10,773 nucleotides of DNA, from contig JACDGQ010000065.1 of the NCBI GenBank assembly GCA_013821615.1, positions 1 through 10,773 on the forward strand, read 5' to 3'. Both the position numbers and the translations under genes were made by a program. Origin of the DNA: Planctomycetota bacterium. Lineage in GTDB: Bacteria > Planctomycetota > UBA11346. This document shows, piece by piece, positions 7,383 through 10,773 of this stretch (its first letter is position 1; each line of letters begins with the position of its first letter). The notes below the pieces were generated by a model. That model saw nothing but the letters and a program-made list of their open reading frames with translations, searched no databases and was not told the DNA's origin.

Positions 7383-7695
7383 ACGAGGAACCCGACATGA
7401 TTCCCCATGATCGGCCTCTTCAAGGTGCGACTCATTGGTTCCTCGTCGTGTGAAGTGGAACCTTTCCGTCCATTGCGGGGTAAGCGAAACCTGATCGAAC
7501 AAGGGCAACGGAGGAACGGAGGAGGATAGGGAGCCACTAAAAAGGTGAAATCGGGAAGAACGGCATCGCCATCTCGTGGGTGTCCTCCGTTCCTCTTGTT
7601 CGATCCTGTCTTTCCTGTTGTGATCGACGAGACCCGAGCAGGCAATGGGTCCACCACAATTGACGAGGAACCGATTAATTGCACTTCATTGGAGC
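7383..7695. repeat. Diverged inverted repeat with three ACGAGGAACC decamers
   Basis: The decamer ACGAGGAACC occurs at 7383-7392 (+), 7437-7446 (-) and 7663-7672 (+). The block at about 7418-7522, read on the minus strand, aligns with gaps to the block at about 7584-7690 on the plus strand. Shared segments are GATCGAACAA (7493-7502) with TTGTTCGATC (7596-7605), GAGGAACGGAGG (7511-7522) with CCTCCGTTCCTC (7584-7595), CCATTGC (7470-7476) with GCAATGG (7642-7648), and the decamer pair. The left arm has an extra 8 nt from a tandem AACGGAGG duplication (7507-7522). The spacer is about 60 nt. This looks like two diverged copies of one element in opposite orientation, or a decayed foldback element; no transposase is visible. 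Confidence 0.5.
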
Positions 7696-7750
7696 CTTTT
7701 CAGGCGAACCGAATCCATTCAGACTGCATCGGCGGCTCTGGCGGGCGAAT

Positions 7751-7788
7751 AAAAACGCTGAGAACATCACTGTTTTCAGGATGTTTTT
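7751..7788 (-). terminator. Probable terminator of tRNA-Lys
   Basis: CTGAGAACA (7758-7766) and TGTTTTCAG (7771-7779) flank a TCAC loop. An outer AAAAAC/GTTTTT pair (7751-7756, 7783-7788) supplies a T-tract in either direction. On the minus strand the stem has one A-C mismatch and is followed by CG and five T, just after the tRNA 3' end. Confidence 0.55.
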
Positions 7789-7794
7789 GTTATT

Positions 7795-7870
7795 TGGTGC
7801 GCCTGCTGGGACTCGAACCCAGGACCCACAGATTAAAAGTCTGTTGCTCTACCAACTGAGCTACAGGCGC
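7795..7870 (-). tRNA. tRNA-Lys (anticodon TTT)
   Basis: A 76-nt cloverleaf read on the minus strand. The acceptor GCGCCTG pairs with CAGGCGC, followed by discriminator A and an encoded CCA (7795-7797). The D arm is GCTC/GAGC with AGTTGGTA in the loop. The anticodon stem ACAGA/TCTGT encloses loop CTTTTAA, giving anticodon TTT. The T arm is CTGGG-TTCGAGT-CCCAG. All canonical features are present. The gene sits at the point where the lower-GC signalling region meets the GC-richer chromosome. Confidence 0.97.
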
Positions 7871-8036
7871 ATGGACGATCATCCGCGGCTGGGCGGTGGC
7901 CCGGCCCGGGTCCGGAGCGCCGTGGGGCGGTCCGGAGCGTGGGATGGTCGGGAGGTCTCCGCCATTGGCAAGACATCGCACCGGGGCGAGGGCGGGGAGA
8001 GGCTCGAGTGGCTCGCGGGGAGCTTGCGGCGGGGAT

Positions 8037-8053
8037 CCGACGGTCCCCGTCGG
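8037..8053. other. Strong GC hairpin downstream of the secreted-protein gene
   Basis: CCGACGG (8037-8043), a TCC loop and CCGTCGG (8047-8053) form a perfect 7-bp stem with tight loop, about 90 nt past the stop of the gene at 8142-9260. There is no T-tract, so it is at best a factor-independent pause or a 3'-end stabiliser. The surrounding 7871-8141 spacer is very GC-rich and holds short repeats (TCCGGAGCG twice near 7911 and 7931) but no supported gene. Confidence 0.3.
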
Positions 8054-8141
8054 GGTTCAGGCCGTGCTGAGGATGGGCCGCTGTGCGGGGTCGCTCGGGG
8101 CGGTCCAGCGACTGACCGGGTGGGCGGTGCGACCCTGTCGG

Positions 8142-9260
8142 TCAGGGAATGGTGATGTCCAGGCGGTTGCTCAGCAGGACCGGCGGCAGGTCGGGCTCGG
8201 TGTCGAGCGTGACCGGCTGGGCGAGATGCTGCAGCGATTCCCCGCTCCAGTTCCACCCGCCAACGCAATACAGGATCTGGATGCCGAGGCGATCGCCGGA
8301 CTTGGCCTTCAGGGCGGCCGCATCGAATTCGCAGTGTAGTGCCACCCGATGGACATTCTGGTGGCAGATGCCGCCCTGCAGCTTTCCGGCCCCAATCGCC
8401 GGATGGAATGGCTGGTCATTGATCCAGCAGCGCACCAGGAATGGCGGACACCCGGCGCAGATGGTCATCGCCACCTGCGAATCCACCACCAGGAATCCGC
8501 CATGCCAGCTGAGCGTCAAGCGCGGATCGGGCGTGGTCGGCAGCAGGGTTGGCAGCGGTCGGTGCTCGAGATGACGGGTTGTATCGGGGAGGTGGGCCAG
8601 CGGCTGGTGTTCATCCCACGCGGGGATGGCGCGGAGCATGCCCGTGAATCCGCACGCGATGGCGATCGCTGGGGCGAGGATTTCGTCCTGCGGTTGGGCG
8701 AGCGCCTCGTCTATGCGGGCGGAGGCGCCGAGATTCCCCCAGGGATGCGCCGCCTCACCGGTGCCTGCGATGGTGGCGGTGGCCAGCGTCGGGCCCCTCT
8801 CGTTGTCATGCGCGTGCGCGATCTCGATCCCGACCACATAGGTTCCGGGCTTCGGGATGGCGATCATGCGGGCATAGAGCGGCAGGCCGGGGTGGCGCTG
8901 CTGATCATGGCCGATCTCGCGCAACCACACGCTCCTGTCGCGCAGCGTGCGCACGCCATCGACCACCAGCGTAGTCCGCGCCGGACCGAGCCAATCCTCG
9001 CCGTTCCCCGCTGCCAGCGGGGTGAAACCCTCGGTCAGGCAGTACAGCAGCACGCCGCTGCCAGAAGCACAGCAGGCGGCTTCGAGTCCCAGGCGCATGC
9101 GCACGCCGCCACCAAGGTCGATGACCGGTTGCGCGAGGAGCTCCGCCCAATCCTGCACCACTGCCACCGCGGGGATGGTGGGCGCAGTCGGCGACGTTTC
9201 CGCCGCCAGCGCGAGAGCGGCGGAGAGGACGCTGAGCAACACCGGAGTGAACAGGCGCAT
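8142..9260 (-). CDS. Secreted Cys-rich protein of unknown function
   Basis: A 372-aa protein with a clear Sec signal peptide: MR, then a hydrophobic core LFTPVLLSVLSAALALA, with likely cleavage near residue 19-20 before ETSP. I do not recognise the family. The mature part seems beta-rich, with repeated short hydrophobic strands separated by turns (GGVRMRLGLE, RTTLVVDGVR, GTYVVGIEIAHAH, LTLSWHGGFLVVD). It contains about ten Cys, including a CC pair, CAGC, and single Cys in several strands, suggesting disulfide bonds in an extracytoplasmic compartment. No catalytic motif or lipobox was seen. The start ATG 9260 is supported by the signal peptide; no Shine-Dalgarno is evident, and a hairpin lies directly upstream. 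It lies alone between two tRNA genes. High third-position GC supports coding. Confidence 0.85.
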   Translation of the reverse strand: MRLFTPVLLSVLSAALALAAETSPTAPTIPAVAVVQDWAELLAQPVIDLGGGVRMRLGLEAACCASGSGVLLYCLTEGFTPLAAGNGEDWLGPARTTLVVDGVRTLRDRSVWLREIGHDQQRHPGLPLYARMIAIPKPGTYVVGIEIAHAHDNERGPTLATATIAGTGEAAHPWGNLGASARIDEALAQPQDEILAPAIAIACGFTGMLRAIPAWDEHQPLAHLPDTTRHLEHRPLPTLLPTTPDPRLTLSWHGGFLVVDSQVAMTICAGCPPFLVRCWINDQPFHPAIGAGKLQGGICHQNVHRVALHCEFDAAALKAKSGDRLGIQILYCVGGWNWSGESLQHLAQPVTLDTEPDLPPVLLSNRLDITIP

Positions 9261-9266
9261 GGTCTA

Positions 9267-9282
9267 CCGGGCAACGGCCCGG
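9267..9282 (-). promoter_or_regulatory. Hairpin in the leader just before the secreted-protein start
   Basis: CCGGGC (9267-9272), loop AACG, GCCCGG (9277-9282): a perfect 6-bp GC stem ending 6 nt before the ATG at 9260, where a ribosome site would be expected. It may hold back translation initiation, or the transcription start may lie at or after it. Confidence 0.35.
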
Positions 9283-9502
9283 CGATGCGTTGTGACCGAG
9301 GGGCGCGCGTGGGGCAGGCCCGCGGCTCCGTCACCAGCGTGGTTGGCAACGGCGATCTTCTTCATGCCCAGAGTCGGTGGTCACGAGGCATCACGGCTGC
9401 CCGTACCGGCGTTGCAGGACCACGGATGCGTGCGGACGCGGGGCCGGGATAGTGGGTGACCTTTCAGGTCTGGCGACCGGCCGTCCCGCGGGTTTCGCGG
9501 CT

Positions 9503-9535
9503 AAAAAAAGACCCCCGGTTCGTACCGGGGGTCTT
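9503..9535 (-). terminator. Intrinsic terminator of tRNA-Ser
   Basis: On the minus strand, a GC-rich 12-bp stem (AAGACCCCCGGT at 9508-9519 pairing with ACCGGGGGTCTT at 9524-9535) with a 4-nt loop is followed by a run of T (A run 9503-9509 on the plus strand). It lies 13 nt after the tRNA 3' end, so it should end the tRNA-Ser transcript before the secreted-protein gene. Confidence 0.93.
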
Positions 9536-9548
9536 GCGGCAATCACGT

Positions 9549-9640
9549 TGGCGGAGCCGGAGGGATTCGAACCCTCGGTGCAATTTTACTCGCACGGGAC
9601 ATTAGCAATGTCCTGGATTAAGCCACTCTCCCACAGCTCC
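9549..9640 (-). tRNA. tRNA-Ser (anticodon GCT)
   Basis: A 92-nt class II tRNA on the minus strand. The acceptor GGAGCTG pairs with CGGCTCC (one T-G wobble), followed by discriminator G and an encoded CCA. The anticodon stem GGACA/TGTCC encloses loop TTGCTAA, giving anticodon GCT for AGC/AGT codons. The long variable arm with GTGC/GCAC pairing is typical of serine tRNAs. The T arm is AGGG-TTCGAAT-CCCT. A strong terminator follows directly. Confidence 0.97.
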
Positions 9641-9988
9641 ACAGCGTTCGAGACGAAACGATTCAAAGGCGTCGGCGGCTGGAGTTTATGGAGATTCCAC
9701 AGCGCCGCTCCCGGGTGCGGCCGGCGCTGGTCGCCGCTCCGCATGGAGGTGCAGAGATTAGGACGGTGGGGGGGATGGTCAAGGGAAGGGGAGGGGGACC
9801 GCCAGAGGGGATAAGGGGAAGGCAAGAGGGGTGGAGGGGAAAAGGGGAGAAGGGCAGAAAGGAAGTGGGGCACATCCGTGGATCGGGCATCGCGGTCGGT
9901 CCCTGGGATTTCATTCCGCACCGGATCCCCTGGTGTCCTCTTCCTTCTGCCCTCTTGCCTGCCCCTCCCTCCCTCTGGCTGTCCCCTG
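9641..9988. other. Intergenic purine-rich then pyrimidine-rich tract, no gene
   Basis: This 348-nt spacer lies between 5-formyltetrahydrofolate cyclo-ligase and tRNA-Ser. The plus strand is very G/A-rich from 9768 to 9870 (many GGG-GGGGG runs, including seven G at 9768-9774) and C/T-rich from about 9927 to 9980. Matching arms exist: AGGCAAGAGGG (9820-9830) is exactly complementary to 9950-9960, and 9851-9865 is complementary to 9940-9953 with one extra base. Both halves have G-quadruplex potential, on opposite strands. The tRNA-Ser promoter should lie within it or near 9641-9700; I cannot point to one. Confidence 0.6.
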
Positions 9989-10567
9989 TCATTCCAACGG
10001 CATCGTCCCCGCGATGATCAGCGCATCCATCATCCGGTCGTGGGCGCCGTGGGGGAGATCCTCGACGAGCTGGCAGGTGAAGCCGATGCCGATGGCGCGC
10101 ACGCTGCGGCCGGCGAGGGCGCGGTCATAGAAGCCGCCGCCCTGGCCGAGTCGGCGACCGTCGCGGGCGAAGGCGACGCCGGGGACCAGCACGATGGCGG
10201 TGTCGGGAAGCTCGGTCGCGGGGGCGTGGTGGGGGTCGGGCTCGCGGATGCCGTATGCACCAGGCACCAATCCGTCCGGGCCCGTCACGACATGCCAGGC
10301 GAGCAGTCCCGGGCCGACCACGCGCGGTAGCAGCAGCGGGCGGCCCGTGTTCCAGAGGTGACGATGCAGGGCGGCGAGGTCGAGCTCGTCAGGCAGCGCC
10401 ATGTAGCTGGCGACCACGTGCGCATCACCTCGGGTGAGGAATGCGGTGGTGGCGGCGATGGTGGCGTCGGTCTCGGCCGCGCGCAGTGCCGGTGGCTGCG
10501 CGCGACGCGCGGCACGCACCCGGGCGCGCAGGGCCTGCTTGGCCGCGTGCAGGGCCGGATCGTTCAC
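9989..10567 (-). CDS. 5-formyltetrahydrofolate cyclo-ligase (5,10-methenyl-THF synthetase)
   Basis: A 192-aa enzyme, usual length for the family. It converts 5-formyltetrahydrofolate to 5,10-methenyltetrahydrofolate using ATP, in cytosolic one-carbon metabolism. Family marks are the basic N-terminal helix KQALRARVRAARR (10-22), LLLPRVVGPGLLAWHV (78-93), GIREP (106-110), the glycine-rich ATP-binding stretch LVPGVAFARDGRRLGQGG (127-144) followed by GFYDR, and the closing IGIGFTCQLVEDLP with HDRMMD. The frame is open further upstream, to 10693, but I chose GTG 10567: AGGTGG lies 7 nt before it, the added N-terminus would be Arg/Pro-rich junk, and the GTG overlaps the TGA of the upstream gene, which indicates translational coupling. 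No ygfA-type 6S RNA was identified nearby. Confidence 0.95.
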   Translation of the reverse strand: MNDPALHAAKQALRARVRAARRAQPPALRAAETDATIAATTAFLTRGDAHVVASYMALPDELDLAALHRHLWNTGRPLLLPRVVGPGLLAWHVVTGPDGLVPGAYGIREPDPHHAPATELPDTAIVLVPGVAFARDGRRLGQGGGFYDRALAGRSVRAIGIGFTCQLVEDLPHGAHDRMMDALIIAGTMPLE

Positions 10568-10773
10568 CAGCGGACCACCTGGAAGCCGCCGGGCGCGACG
10601 CTGAGCGCGCTGCGCTGGCCGTGTTCGGGGCCGTGGAAGAAGCCGCCGAGCGTCACGTCGGCGCTCGATACCAGGGCCGCCGAGCGCGGCCACAGCACGA
10701 CGTGGAGACCGCCGCCCGCCTGCAGGCGGAAACCCAGGCGCTCGCCGACGAACAGCCGCAGCGGCTTGAGCGC
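10564..10773 (-). CDS. C-terminus of an unidentified protein (partial)
   Basis: The frame runs open from the window edge to a TGA at 10564-10566 and gives 69 residues, beginning ALKPLRLFVGERLGFRL and ending SVAPGGFQVVRW. It alternates hydrophobic and polar residues (GLHVVLWPRSAALVSS, ADVTLGGFFHG), consistent with a beta-sandwich tail such as those closing some glycoside hydrolases; that is only an impression. Its stop overlaps the GTG start of the cyclo-ligase, so the two genes form an operon. The start lies outside the window. Confidence 0.75.
   Translation of the reverse strand, partial: ALKPLRLFVGERLGFRLQAGGGLHVVLWPRSAALVSSADVTLGGFFHGPEHGQRSALSVAPGGFQVVRW

Larger units (their letters stand above)
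7041..7794. other. Long intergenic region with repeats, no supported gene
   Basis: About 750 nt lie between the MEDS start and tRNA-Lys, visibly less GC-rich than the DNA beyond the tRNA. The part next to the MEDS gene should carry its promoter; I see no convincing -35/-10 pair, though a GATAAT-like hexamer is present on the minus strand near 7151-7156. The middle part holds the 7178-7192 palindrome. The part at 7383-7695 holds decamer copies and a diverged inverted repeat. The end holds the tRNA-Lys terminator. Open frames at 7253-7684 (-) and 7545-7859 (+) look non-coding: their composition is basic and repetitive, and the second runs through the tRNA. Confidence 0.6.

Noticed and set aside
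7253..7684. 143-codon open frame on the minus strand
   Set aside because: It runs through the inverted repeat and has a basic, patchy composition and no ribosome site; the similar DEEP peptides seen in this frame and in the plus-strand frame at 7545-7859 simply reflect the DNA repeat.
7383..7695. CRISPR array
   Set aside because: Copies are too few, short and in mixed orientation, with unequal spacing and no cas genes.
7545..7859. 104-codon open frame on the plus strand
   Set aside because: It reads through the tRNA-Lys gene in antisense.
8349..9452. 367-codon open frame on the plus strand
   Set aside because: It is antisense to the secreted protein, which has a clear signal peptide; the translation is rich in Arg/Gly/His with no domain signs.
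10568..10693. N-terminal extension of the cyclo-ligase by 42 residues
   Set aside because: It overlaps the upstream gene, is Arg/Pro-rich, and GTG 10567 has a well-placed AGGTGG.

Overview
The window comes from a GC-rich bacterium. tRNA genes with encoded CCA ends, an intrinsic terminator, Sec signal-peptide usage and multi-PAS phytochrome-type histidine kinases all point to Bacteria, probably Gram-negative. No marker here fixes the phylum. Some sequence flavour would fit Planctomycetota or a high-GC proteobacterium, but that is only an impression.

Layout. (1) 132-635 (+): a conserved-looking hypothetical protein, convergent with everything that follows. (2) 692-7040 (-): five co-directional signalling genes. 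In order of transcription they are a stand-alone MEDS/DcmR-type sensory protein (6339-7040), a stand-alone FIST-domain sensory protein (5018-6175), a cytosolic histidine kinase with a GAF-like N-terminus (3764-5014), a triple-PAS histidine kinase (1576-3474) and a hemerythrin-like/receiver fusion protein (692-1552). (3) 7041-7794: a long, less GC-rich intergenic stretch with a palindrome, three copies of a decamer and a diverged inverted repeat. (4) 7795-10773 (-): a GC-richer, ordinary chromosomal part with tRNA-Lys(TTT), a secreted Cys-rich protein of unknown function, tRNA-Ser(GCT) with a textbook terminator, 5-formyltetrahydrofolate cyclo-ligase, and the C-terminus of an upstream gene overlapping the cyclo-ligase start.

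How the genes may work together. The FIST gene ends 3 nt before the GTG start of the first kinase, and the PAS kinase ends 23 nt before the HHE-receiver gene, so there are two tight pairs. Both kinases have the HisKA sequence style (HDLxEPLRMV) of the phytochrome/Cph1 kinase group, whose usual partners are small Rcp1-like receivers. The only receiver in the window is the one fused to the hemerythrin-like domain. The simplest reading is a soluble phosphorelay in which ligand sensing by MEDS, FIST, GAF-like and PAS modules converges on the HHE-REC protein. No DNA-binding or enzymatic output domain is encoded in the cluster, so the output is unknown.

The most interesting points are the all-soluble MEDS/FIST/HHE cluster, the hemerythrin-like domain that has lost two expected His ligands while fused to a receiver, the foldback-like repeat at 7383-7695, the purine/pyrimidine mirror tract at 9768-9980, and the drop in GC content that begins at tRNA-Lys.
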